Of a DNA stretch of 64,000 nt, positions 9,419-17,328 are shown in pieces. The DNA comes from Gemmatimonadota bacterium (GTDB lineage Bacteria; Gemmatimonadota; Gemmatimonadetes; Longimicrobiales; Gaopeijiaceae). Position 1 is the stretch's first letter. Every line of letters starts with the position of its first letter. Under the pieces are notes generated by a model, which had not been told where the DNA came from, searched no databases, and saw only the letters and a list, made by a program, of their open reading frames with translations. Position numbers and translations under genes: made by a program. The stretch spans positions 1 to 64,000 of the forward strand of contig JAJDYN010000019.1 in assembly GCA_022825135.1 (NCBI GenBank), given 5' to 3'.

Positions 9419-11341
9419 TTACGCGCTCTCTCTGGTCGCCAGCACGCGGATTTCGGGGTTGCGCTCGGCCAGCCGCAGGGCTTCCCGCGCAATCCCCTTC
9501 GCGTCCAGTCCCACCTCCGCCAGCAGCAGCCCCCGGTCCCCGTGCTCGATGAAGACGTCCGGCAACCCCATCGTCCTCACGGTCGGGCGCGATCCCGCGC
9601 GCGCCTGGATCTCGCGCGCCATGAAGGCCCCGAAGCCATTGACGACGGTACCCTCCTCGACCGTCAGGATGTGCGTGTGCGAGCGGAGCACGCGCTCGAG
9701 AACCCGTTCGTCGAAAGGCTTGAGGAAGCGGCAGTTGACGACGGTCGCGCCGATACCCGCGGCAGCCAGTTCGTCGGCCGCGGAAAGCGCTTCCAGGACC
9801 ATGGTTCCCACGGCGAGAATCGCCAGGTCCGATCCCTCGCGGACGACCTCCCAGCTCCCGTACGGGACCGCATCGATCTCCGCGGTCGGCGGAACCTCGG
9901 CCGGAACCGCGTCGCGCGGGTAGCGGATGCTGTACGGGCCCGCGTCGTGCGCGAGGCCGGTCCTCATCAGGCCGATGAGCTCCGCTCCGTCCTTGGGCGC
10001 GGTGACCGTCATGCCGGGAACGAGCAGCATGTAGGCGATGTCGAAGGCGCCGTGATGGGTCGGACCGTCGGCCCCCGCCACACCCGCCCGGTCCATGCAG
10101 AACATCACCGGAAGATCCTGCAGGGCGACGTCGTGCACGATGGAGTCGAAGCCCCGCTGCAGGAACGTGGAGTAGATGGCCACGACCGGGCGCACCCCTT
10201 CCGTAGCCATGCCGGCGGCCGACGTCACGCCGTGCGCCTCCGCGATGCCCACGTCGAAGTGGCGGCCGGGAAACGCCTTCTCGAAGATGTCGGTGCTGGT
10301 TCCGCTCGGCATTGCGGCCGTAATGGCCACGATGCGGTCGTCCTCCGCCGCAAGATCCGTCAGCCCTCTGCCGAACAGCTTCTGATAGCGGGGCAGACCC
10401 ACCGGCTTCTTCGGCGATAGCCCGGTGATCTTGTCCCACGGCGAGGATGCGTGCCACTTCACCGGATCCGCCTCGGCCGGCTCGTAGCCCTTCCCCTTCT
10501 GGGTGACCAGGTGCACCAGCACGGGCCCGTTCATCCGGCGGACCCGTTGCAGGGTGTTCACCACCCCGTGAATGTCGTGCCCGTCGAAGGGCCCGAAGTA
10601 GCGGAATCCCAGCTCCTCGAAGAGCATGCCGGGCACGAACAGGTGCTTCACGCTCTCCTCGAACCTGCCGGTGGCCGACTGCATCACGTCGGAGAGGCTC
10701 GTGGGGACGCGCCCCATCAACTCCTTCACCTGATCGCGGACCCGGTTGTAGAGGGGATTGGTGATGACACCGTTCAGATACTTGTTCATGGCCCCCACAT
10801 TGGGAGCGATCGACATGTCGTTGTCGTTGAGGACCACGATGAGGTTGCGCTCGCTCGCGCCCGCGTTGTTCAGGGCTTCGTAGGCGAGCCCGCAGCCGAT
10901 GGCGCCGTCCCCGATGACCGCGACGACGTCGAAGTCCTCGTCCTTGTGATCGCGTCCGATGGCCATCCCCACCGCCGCCGAGATGGAGGTCGCGGCGTGT
11001 CCCGCGCCGAAGACGTCGAAGTCGGACTCGGCCCGGCGCAGGAAGGGAGCCAGGCCGTCCTTGCGGCGGATGGTCTGCAGGCGGTCGTTCCGCCCCGTGA
11101 GAATCTTGTGGATGTAGGCCTGGTGGCCCGTGTCCCACACGATGCGGTCGCGAGGCGTGTCGAAGACGTAATGCAGCGCCACCGTGAGTTCGGCGACGCC
11201 CAGGCTTCCGCCGAAGTGTCCCCCCACCTTCGCGACGACATCGATGAGGCGTTCGCGCACCTCTCGCACGAGGTCCGGCAGCTGGGAACGCGAGAGCCTG
11301 CGCACGTCCGCCGGACGCTTTACGTAGTCCAGAATGGCCAC
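9419..11341 (-). CDS. dxs: 1-deoxy-D-xylulose-5-phosphate synthase
   Basis: Thiamine-diphosphate enzyme that condenses pyruvate with glyceraldehyde 3-phosphate, the first step of the MEP isoprenoid pathway. At 640 residues it has normal length. The N-terminal HFGGSLGVAELTVALH and DTGHQAY, the TPP/Mg motif GDGAIGCGLAYEALNNAG, and the central transketolase segment with DRAGVAGADGPTHHGAFD are all present, followed by the C-terminal transketolase domain. It lies just downstream of ispA, the prenyl synthase that uses MEP-derived units, with a 95-nt gap that contains its own promoter candidate. Confidence 0.97.
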   Translation of the reverse strand: MAILDYVKRPADVRRLSRSQLPDLVREVRERLIDVVAKVGGHFGGSLGVAELTVALHYVFDTPRDRIVWDTGHQAYIHKILTGRNDRLQTIRRKDGLAPFLRRAESDFDVFGAGHAATSISAAVGMAIGRDHKDEDFDVVAVIGDGAIGCGLAYEALNNAGASERNLIVVLNDNDMSIAPNVGAMNKYLNGVITNPLYNRVRDQVKELMGRVPTSLSDVMQSATGRFEESVKHLFVPGMLFEELGFRYFGPFDGHDIHGVVNTLQRVRRMNGPVLVHLVTQKGKGYEPAEADPVKWHASSPWDKITGLSPKKPVGLPRYQKLFGRGLTDLAAEDDRIVAITAAMPSGTSTDIFEKAFPGRHFDVGIAEAHGVTSAAGMATEGVRPVVAIYSTFLQRGFDSIVHDVALQDLPVMFCMDRAGVAGADGPTHHGAFDIAYMLLVPGMTVTAPKDGAELIGLMRTGLAHDAGPYSIRYPRDAVPAEVPPTAEIDAVPYGSWEVVREGSDLAILAVGTMVLEALSAADELAAAGIGATVVNCRFLKPFDERVLERVLRSHTHILTVEEGTVVNGFGAFMAREIQARAGSRPTVRTMGLPDVFIEHGDRGLLLAEVGLDAKGIAREALRLAERNPEIRVLATRESA

Positions 11342-11398
11342 CCCGTATCACTCCATCTGCGGTAGACGTAATCCCGTGCCTGCCGGGACCGAATCCAT

Positions 11399-11404
11399 AA
11401 TATA
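11399..11404 (-). promoter_or_regulatory. Candidate -10 element for dxs
   Basis: TATATT on the minus strand within an AT-rich island (cggttatattatgg) of an otherwise very GC-rich region, 58 nt upstream of the dxs ATG. No good -35 is visible, so this is tentative. Confidence 0.35.
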
Positions 11405-11436
11405 ACCGGATTCGCGCCCCACTGTTGCAGATGCCG

Positions 11437-12378
11437 CTACCGGCTGCGGTGCACGACGTATTCGGCGATGGCCGCCATGGGCCGGGAATCGAGCCCGGCG
11501 TCCGCCAGTGCCCGCTTTGCCAGGGAGACCTGCCGGAGCGCCCGGCGGCGTGCCCCGTCCAGCCCGTAGAAACTGACGTAGGTCGATTTGCGCAGGGCCC
11601 GATCGCTGGGGTGCTTGCCCAGCTGTTCCGCCGAGGATGTGGCGTCCAGGATATCGTCCGCGATCTGGAATGCCAGCCCCAGAGCGCGCCCGTAGCGACC
11701 GAGGGCTTCGATGCGGCGCGTGTCGGCCCCGGCGGCCAGCCCGCCGATCCGGGGGGCCGCCGCCAGGAGCGCCCCGGTCTTGAGCGCGTGCAGCCGGTCC
11801 AGGCGGTCCGGCGACAGGGTCCGGCCCTCCGATTCGAGGTCGAGGGCCTGCCCTCCGACCATGCCTCCCGCGCCCGCGGCCCGCATCAGCGTGCGCACGA
11901 TCTCCCGCGCGGCCTTGTTCGGGCATCCCAGTTCGGCCGAGGCGCGCCATGCCCGCAGCGCGGCTCCCGGAATCAGCGTCGCCGCGGCCCGGGCCGTGCT
12001 CCGGGCCCCGAACACGCGGTGCGGGGTGGGAGATCCCCTGCGCAGTTCGGCGTCGTCCATGCACGGGAGGTCGTCGTGCATCAGGGAGTAGGCGTGGATC
12101 ATCTCGATGGACGCGGCCAGATCGTAGCAGCCGTCCTCGACCTCTCTCCCGCAGGCCGCGTACGCCGCGACGCACAGGATGGGCCGGACCCGCTTGCCGT
12201 CGGTAAGCAGCCCATGCCGCAACACCGGGCCGAGGGAAGGATCAACCCGCGGGGTCAGAGCGGCGAGGGCCCGGTCCAGGGCCGGCCCGACCCGCCTCCC
12301 CTGCTCGTCCAGGAATGATGCCAGGTCGAAGTGGCCGCTCGGCGCCGGGATCTCCCGCGCCGCGGGGGTCCGGCTCAT
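11437..12378 (-). CDS. ispA: Polyprenyl (farnesyl/geranylgeranyl) diphosphate synthase
   Basis: Head-to-tail prenyl transferase of 313 residues. It has the first Asp-rich motif DDLPCMDD (102-109), the preceding GKRVRP substrate motif (61-66), and the second Asp-rich motif as QIADDILD near residue 235. Substrate chain length cannot be set from sequence alone; farnesyl diphosphate synthase is most likely from its position next to xseB and dxs, the classical xseB-ispA-dxs order. Its ATG overlaps the xseB stop (ATGA), which implies translational coupling. Confidence 0.93.
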   Translation of the reverse strand: MSRTPAAREIPAPSGHFDLASFLDEQGRRVGPALDRALAALTPRVDPSLGPVLRHGLLTDGKRVRPILCVAAYAACGREVEDGCYDLAASIEMIHAYSLMHDDLPCMDDAELRRGSPTPHRVFGARSTARAAATLIPGAALRAWRASAELGCPNKAAREIVRTLMRAAGAGGMVGGQALDLESEGRTLSPDRLDRLHALKTGALLAAAPRIGGLAAGADTRRIEALGRYGRALGLAFQIADDILDATSSAEQLGKHPSDRALRKSTYVSFYGLDGARRRALRQVSLAKRALADAGLDSRPMAAIAEYVVHRSR

Positions 12379-12647
12379 CCGGCGTCTTCCCGCCGGCGGG
12401 CTTCGCCCTCGATCAGCTCCTCGACGCGAAGCTCGGCAGACGACAGCAGGCGCTCCGCCGCGCGAACGTGCCGGATTCCCTCCTCGAAGAGCGCAAGGCT
12501 CTGCTCCAGCTCGACGTCTTCGGCGTCGAGGGCGGCGACGATGCGGTCGAGACGCCGCAGCCGTTCCTCCACCGACAATGGTTGTGGATCGCCGCCGTCC
12601 CGGCTCGACGGCGCCGGGTTTCCCGCAGGACGGGCCCGCTCATCCAT
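12375..12647 (-). CDS. xseB: Exodeoxyribonuclease VII small subunit
   Basis: 90-residue coiled-coil protein that binds the C-terminal part of XseA to form exonuclease VII, which degrades single-stranded DNA. It contains LSVEERLRRLDRIV followed by LEQSLALFEEGIRH, the characteristic XseB motif. The frame remains open far upstream as a shadow of xseA. The start was set at ATG 12647 because this A is also the last base of the xseA stop (TGATG overlap) and because the family begins here. Confidence 0.92.
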   Translation of the reverse strand: MDERARPAGNPAPSSRDGGDPQPLSVEERLRRLDRIVAALDAEDVELEQSLALFEEGIRHVRAAERLLSSAELRVEELIEGEARRREDAG

Positions 12648-14017
12648 CAGGGCCGCTCCGGATCGGTGACTTCCTTTCGACCGCCGTCCCCCACGGCACG
12701 CTCGTCGGGGCGAGTCGCGGTCACACGGCAGCCGACGCGGCCGTCGACCACCCGCAGGTCGAAGGAGGATCCCCGAGGGAATCCGGCGATGTTCCTGAGC
12801 ACCCGGCCCGAGCGGTCGAGCGGCACCGCGTACCCCCGGCCGAGGGTGGCCAGGGGAGAGAGCGCGTCCAGGCGCCCGGAAGCGCTCTCCATCCGGGCAC
12901 GCCGGGAGGCGAGACGGGCGCGCATCGCCACCGCCAGCCGCCGGCTGCGGTCGAACACCCGGGTGGTCCGCGGCTCGATGACGCCGTCGATTCCCCGGCG
13001 GAGCCGGCCGGCGCGCGACTCCAGGCGGTCGCGGTTGCGGTGCACGGAACGGCGGAGGCCGGTGGACAGCCGCGGGCGCAGGTCGGCCAGACGACGCCCC
13101 AGCACCGCGCGGTCGGGGACCACCGCCTCCGCTCCGGCCGAAGGGGTGGGGGCGCGCAGGTCGGCCACCAGATCCGCGATGGTGACATCCACCTCGTGGC
13201 CCACGGCGGAGACCACCGGTACCGGGCAGGCGGCGATGGCGCGCGCGACCTCCTCCCGGTTGAAGGCCCACAGGTCCTCGAGCGAACCCCCTCCCCGCCC
13301 CACCAGGACGACGTCCGCCCGTCCGCTGCGGCCGATCTCGTCGATGGCCCGCGCCACCTCCTCCGCGGCGCCCTCTCCCTGTACGCGCGCGCTCCTCAGC
13401 AGGACCCGCGTCCAGGGAGCCCGCGCCCCGATCACCGACAGGATGTCGTGGAGGGCGGCCCCCGTGGCGGAGGTCACCACGCCCACGCAGGCCGGGCAAT
13501 CCGGCAGCGCGCGCCTGCGGGCCGGGTCCATCAGCCCCTCCGCCGCCAGCTTGCGCCGCACCAGTTCGAAGGCCCGGCGCCACAGCCCCTCGCCGTCCTC
13601 GGCCGTCAGCCTGCGCACCCGCAACTGGTACCGTCCGCGCGCTTCGTAGACCGTGACCGAGCCGAACACCCGCACCCGGGCGCCGTCCTCCGGGTCGGCC
13701 GGAAGCCGGCGGGCGTCGCTGGCGAACATGACCGCCCCGATGTGCGCGGTCTCGTCCTTGAGCGTGAAGTACCGGTGCCCCGCGGCGGTGCGCCGCCAGT
13801 TGCCGACCTCGCCGGCCACCCAGAGGGCCGACATTCGCTGCTCCAGCAGAAACCGGGCCCGGCGGTTCAACCGGGCGACGGTCCACGGCTCGGCGTCTCC
13901 GCCGGGCTCCCCGGAAGCCCGCGCCGGCGCTTCCACCGGGGCGCCCGCGGCCGGGCGCGACGGCTCCCCGCGCGCAGCGTGCCGGAAGAGGTCGAGCGAC
14001 CCGTCCTGCGCAGCCAT
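12647..14017 (-). CDS. xseA: Exodeoxyribonuclease VII large subunit
   Basis: Catalytic subunit of exonuclease VII, 456 residues. After a Pro/Ala-rich N-terminal extension of about 40 residues comes the OB-fold (WTVARLNRRARFLLE, LWVAGEVGNW, YFTLKDE), then the nuclease core with GVVTSATGAALHDI, DVVLVGRGGGSLEDLWAFN and PVVSAVGHEVDVTI. The C-terminal part is helical and ends with ALSPLATLGRGYAV. It is 7 nt downstream of folD and overlaps xseB by one base. Confidence 0.96.
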   Translation of the reverse strand: MAAQDGSLDLFRHAARGEPSRPAAGAPVEAPARASGEPGGDAEPWTVARLNRRARFLLEQRMSALWVAGEVGNWRRTAAGHRYFTLKDETAHIGAVMFASDARRLPADPEDGARVRVFGSVTVYEARGRYQLRVRRLTAEDGEGLWRRAFELVRRKLAAEGLMDPARRRALPDCPACVGVVTSATGAALHDILSVIGARAPWTRVLLRSARVQGEGAAEEVARAIDEIGRSGRADVVLVGRGGGSLEDLWAFNREEVARAIAACPVPVVSAVGHEVDVTIADLVADLRAPTPSAGAEAVVPDRAVLGRRLADLRPRLSTGLRRSVHRNRDRLESRAGRLRRGIDGVIEPRTTRVFDRSRRLAVAMRARLASRRARMESASGRLDALSPLATLGRGYAVPLDRSGRVLRNIAGFPRGSSFDLRVVDGRVGCRVTATRPDERAVGDGGRKEVTDPERP

Positions 14018-14024
14018 GCGCGGC

Positions 14025-14927
14025 TCAGCCCCGGCCTTCGTCCGCGTGCAGCCGCACGGCGGCGTCGACCGTGTTGGAGAGCAGCATCGCGATGGTCATG
14101 GGGCCGACCCCCCCGGGAACCGGCGAAATCGCGCCCGCGACCTCCCTGACCTCGTCGAAGACCACGTCGCCCGTGATGCGGTATCCCCGCTCGCGGGTCG
14201 CGTCCTCCACCCGGTTGGTGCCCACGTCGATCACGGTGGCCCCGGGGCGCACCATTTCGCCGGTGACGGTTCCGGGACGCCCGATGGCCACGATCAGGAT
14301 CTCGCCGAGCCGGGTCACGGCGCCCAGGTCGGCCGTGCGGCTGTGGGCGACGGTGACCGTGGCGTTCCCCCCGGGCGCCTTGCGCATGAGCAGCGCCGCC
14401 ATGGGCTTCCCCACGATATTGGAGCGGCCCACGATCACCGCGTGCCTGCCCGAAGGATCGACGCCCGAGCGCAACAGCATCTGGATCACCCCGGCGGGCG
14501 TGCACGGAGCCAGCACATCGGGGGCGCCCGTGGCCAGCCGGCCGACGTTCACCGGGTGGAAGCCGTCCACATCCTTGCCGGGCAGAATCCGGTCGAGCAC
14601 CACCTGGTCGCGAATCTGCTCCGGCAGGGGAAGCTGCACGAGGATGCCGTGAATCGCGGGGTCGGCGTTGAGCCCGTCGAGCAGTCCCAGCAGTTCGGCC
14701 TCAGGGGTCGAGCCAGGCAGGGTGATCTGGCGGGAGTGGATCCCGGCGGCGCGTGCGGCGCGGTTCTTCATCCGCACATAGCTGTGGCTCGCAGGGTCGT
14801 CCCCCACCAGCACGGTCGCGAGCCCGGGCACCAGCCCGTCCCGTTCCTTCAGGACGGCGACCCTCTCCCGAAGTTCCTCGCGGATCGCACCCGCGATCTC
14901 CGTCCCCGAGATGATGGCGGCGCTCAT
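14025..14927 (-). CDS. folD: Bifunctional methylene-tetrahydrofolate dehydrogenase/cyclohydrolase
   Basis: Interconverts 5,10-methylene-THF, methenyl-THF and 10-formyl-THF with NADP. The 300-residue protein has Tyr50 and Lys54 in SYVRMKNRA, the catalytic pair of the family, the QLPLPEQI segment, the PCTPAGV motif and the Rossmann signature VIVGRSNIVGKPMA. Its ATG overlaps the rny stop (ATGA). The folD-xseA-xseB-ispA-dxs order is widely conserved. Confidence 0.97.
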   Translation of the reverse strand: MSAAIISGTEIAGAIREELRERVAVLKERDGLVPGLATVLVGDDPASHSYVRMKNRAARAAGIHSRQITLPGSTPEAELLGLLDGLNADPAIHGILVQLPLPEQIRDQVVLDRILPGKDVDGFHPVNVGRLATGAPDVLAPCTPAGVIQMLLRSGVDPSGRHAVIVGRSNIVGKPMAALLMRKAPGGNATVTVAHSRTADLGAVTRLGEILIVAIGRPGTVTGEMVRPGATVIDVGTNRVEDATRERGYRITGDVVFDEVREVAGAISPVPGGVGPMTIAMLLSNTVDAAVRLHADEGRG

Positions 14928-16516
14928 CGGGCGAACCCCACGGCGCGGGTTTCGCGAATCACCACGATCTTTATCTGGCCGGGATAGCGCAGTTCCTCCT
15001 CGAAACGGCGCGCGATGTTCTCCGAGAGCGCGTTCGTTTCGTCGTCGGAGACCCGTTCCGGTTCCACCATGACCCGCACCTCCCGTCCCGCCTGGATCGC
15101 GAAGCAGCGCTCCACTCCGGGGTATTCGAGGACCGTGTTCTCGATCTTCTCCAGCCTCTTGACGTAGCTGTCGAACATCTCGCGGCGCGCGCCGGGACGG
15201 GACCCCGAAATCGCGTCCGCCGCCGTCACCAGGAACGTCTCCGCATAGCGGTGCGGCTCCTCGTCATGGTGCGCGCGGATCGCGTTCAGGACCTGATCCG
15301 GCTCGCGGTACCTCTCGCAGAGCGCGTATCCCAGCTCCACATGGGTCCCTTCCTGGTCGTGGGTCATCCCCTTCCCCACATCGTGCAGCAGCCCCGCCCG
15401 CTTGGCGATCTGCACATCGAGCCCCATTTCCGCGGCCATGCCTCCCGCCAGCAGCGCCACCTCCTTCGAGTGCAGCAACTGGTTCTGACCGTAGGAGGTG
15501 CGGAAGCGAAGGTGGCCGAGCGCCTGAACGATCTTGGGGTGCACGTCGTGGATCCCCAGCTCGTAGAGCACCTCCTCCGCGGCCGCGAGCATCGTCCGCT
15601 TCACGGTCTTCTCGCTCTTCTTGACCAGGTCCTCGATGCGGGCGGGATGGATCCGGCCATCCTCGACGAGCTTGCCGAGGGCGATGCGGGCCACCTCGCG
15701 GCGGATGGGGTTGAACCCTGAGAGGATGACCGCTTCGGGGGTGTCGTCGATGATGACGTCGATGCCCGTGGCCTGCTCGAAGGCGCGGATGTTTCGGCCC
15801 TCGCGTCCGATGATGCGGCCCTTCATCTCGTCGGAGGGCAGTTGCACCACGGACACCGTCATCTCGGCGGTCTGCTCCGCCGCCATGCGCTGGATCGCAT
15901 GGGCGATGATCTTGCGCGCCTCGCGCTCGCCGGTGCGCTTCGCCTCGGCCTCGATGGCGCGGACGGTGCTGGCGGCCTTCGCGCGGGCCTCGTCCTCCAG
16001 GTTCTTCATCAGGAGGCCGCGGGCTTCGTCGGCGGAGAGGCCCGCCAGCGACTCCAGCGTACTCTCGACCGACCGCTCGGAGGCCTCGACCGCCTCGACC
16101 CTCCGGTCCAGCTCGCCGTTGCGCCGCTGGAGCGTCTTCTCCCGCTGCTCCAGCGCGCCCCTGCCCTCCTCCAGGCGGGTCTCGCGCTCGTTCAGGCGGT
16201 CGAACTTGCGATCCAGCGAATCGGACCGCTCACCGATGCGGCGCTCGAGCGTCTTGACCTCTTCGCGGCGGCGGGCCTCCTCGGACTGCCAGGACTCGCG
16301 AAGCCGGTAGACCTCCTCCTTGCCCTGGAGGGCGGCGGCCTTGAGGGTGGTGTCGGCTTCGTCGTTGGCGCGGGCGATGATGCGCGACGCATCGTCGCGG
16401 GCGGCGGCACGTTCCCTTTTCTGCCTGGCGCGCTCGATGCCCCGTCCCAGCAAATATCCGGCTGCGGAGCCGAGCGCCATCACGACCGCCGCAAGCAAAA
16501 TGCTCTGCGGGTCCAT
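14924..16516 (-). CDS. rny: Ribonuclease Y
   Basis: Membrane-anchored endoribonuclease that starts mRNA turnover. The protein has 530 residues: an N-terminal transmembrane helix (about 5-24), a long charged coiled coil (about 30-200), a KH domain with IIGREGRNIRAFEQATGIDV, an HD domain with LLHDVGKGMTHDQEG, and the C-terminal YPGQIKIVVIRETRA. All domains are intact. The ATG at 16516 is preceded by a 187-nt gap that may hold a 6S RNA. Confidence 0.97.
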   Translation of the reverse strand: MDPQSILLAAVVMALGSAAGYLLGRGIERARQKRERAAARDDASRIIARANDEADTTLKAAALQGKEEVYRLRESWQSEEARRREEVKTLERRIGERSDSLDRKFDRLNERETRLEEGRGALEQREKTLQRRNGELDRRVEAVEASERSVESTLESLAGLSADEARGLLMKNLEDEARAKAASTVRAIEAEAKRTGEREARKIIAHAIQRMAAEQTAEMTVSVVQLPSDEMKGRIIGREGRNIRAFEQATGIDVIIDDTPEAVILSGFNPIRREVARIALGKLVEDGRIHPARIEDLVKKSEKTVKRTMLAAAEEVLYELGIHDVHPKIVQALGHLRFRTSYGQNQLLHSKEVALLAGGMAAEMGLDVQIAKRAGLLHDVGKGMTHDQEGTHVELGYALCERYREPDQVLNAIRAHHDEEPHRYAETFLVTAADAISGSRPGARREMFDSYVKRLEKIENTVLEYPGVERCFAIQAGREVRVMVEPERVSDDETNALSENIARRFEEELRYPGQIKIVVIRETRAVGFAR

Positions 16517-16521
16517 TGTAT

Positions 16522-16645
16522 GCGCTCCGGATCAGGCGCACGCGCGCCTGCCAGTTCGATTTCCGTGGGGCCGTTCCGACCGAGGACGAAGCAGACCCTG
16601 ACCGATTCCGTGCCCGCGCCGTACCGGGGGCGGCGGGCGGAATGC
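16522..16645 (-). ncRNA. ssrS: Possible 6S RNA in the zapA-rny gap
   Basis: The 187-nt gap between zapA and rny is where 6S RNA sits in a number of bacteria. On the minus strand GCATTCCG (16638-16645) can close with CGGAGCGC (16522-16529) with one mismatch, GGCGC can pair with GCGCC just inside, and GGGTC...GGCCC gives an apical stem. A promoter-like TTGCGC-16-CATATT lies just upstream. The core is short (about 124 nt) and a competing local hairpin AGGCGC/GCGCCT exists. Position argues for it; the structure is only moderately convincing. Confidence 0.3.
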
Positions 16646-16662
16646 TTCTAAAGCTCGTCACA

Positions 16663-16691
16663 ATATGAGGATGGAGCGAACAGGCGCAAGC
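16663..16691 (-). promoter_or_regulatory. Candidate promoter upstream of rny or the possible 6S RNA
   Basis: On the minus strand TTGCGC is followed after about 16 nt by CATATT in an AT-richer patch between the zapA stop and rny. The predicted start would fall near 16655. Confidence 0.4.
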
Positions 16692-16703
16692 GATGTGCCG
16701 GGA

Positions 16704-17015
16704 TCAGGAGCCGGCGTCCTCCGCCAGCTCGGCCTCGACCTCGTCTGCGAGCGATCCGGACCGGAGCGCCATCTGCGCACGCAGGCGGGCCAGATCGGCC
16801 CGGGCCTCGAAGTACCGCGCGGTGATGGAGAGGGCCGCGAGAATCGTGGCCTTGTACGCGTCCATCAGCCCGGCCCCGCGGTGGACCTCGCTGATGTTCT
16901 CATCCAGGAAACGGGCGCATCGCTCGACTTCCTCGCGGTCGGCGGTGGACCGGATGGCGTACCTCTCGCCCCCGATCTCAACCGTCAGCGAGACTGCCTT
17001 CTCGGTATCAGCCAT
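16704..17015 (-). CDS. zapA: Cell division protein ZapA
   Basis: 103-residue FtsZ-associated protein that crosslinks protofilaments at the division ring. The N-terminal half VSLTVEIGGERYAIRS and the helical segment with LDENISEVHRGAGLMDAYKATILAALSITARY are typical of ZapA, followed by a C-terminal coiled coil. It overlaps the preceding coiled-coil gene by 8 nt, in the pheT-(coiled coil)-zapA-rny order. Confidence 0.9.
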   Translation of the reverse strand: MADTEKAVSLTVEIGGERYAIRSTADREEVERCARFLDENISEVHRGAGLMDAYKATILAALSITARYFEARADLARLRAQMALRSGSLADEVEAELAEDAGS

Positions 17016-17328
17016 CCCGGCCCTCCAGGAATCGTATGCGGGCGATCATCCTCTCCACCACCGCCCGGCCCCGTTCGAGACGTCCCTCCAGCTCGCGTCG
17101 CTCATGCTCCGCCGCGCGCAGTCGCTCCACCACGCTTTCCGGGCTTGCTTCGCCCTCGGCGATGGGGGCGAGGAACTCCATCAGCTCCTCGTTTCGCTCC
17201 CGGGCCGACCGCAGTTCGGCCCTCAGCTCCGCGCTCTGCCGGACAAGTCTCCGGACCGCCGACTCCAGGCGCGCGAAGGGCTCGCTAGCGTCCGGGGCCT
17301 GCTGCGCCTGCTCTGGGTTCGACACCAA
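17008..17328 (-). CDS. Small coiled-coil protein, ZapB-like by position
   Basis: 106-residue protein made almost wholly of charged heptad-like helix (about 18-100), with many Glu, Arg and Leu and no membrane segment. Genes of this size between pheT and zapA often encode ZapB-like division factors, so a partner of ZapA is inferred; sequence alone does not prove it. Its start overlaps the pheT 3' end by 44 nt in another frame, and its stop overlaps zapA by 8 nt. The ATG at 17328 is the only reasonable start. Confidence 0.7.
   Translation of the reverse strand: MVSNPEQAQQAPDASEPFARLESAVRRLVRQSAELRAELRSARERNEELMEFLAPIAEGEASPESVVERLRAAEHERRELEGRLERGRAVVERMIARIRFLEGRDG

Noticed and set aside
9419-11351. 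Long minus-strand frame running upstream of nadK
   Set aside because: It is an alternate frame of dxs in GC-rich DNA, with Arg/Gly/Ala-rich sequence and no family similarity.
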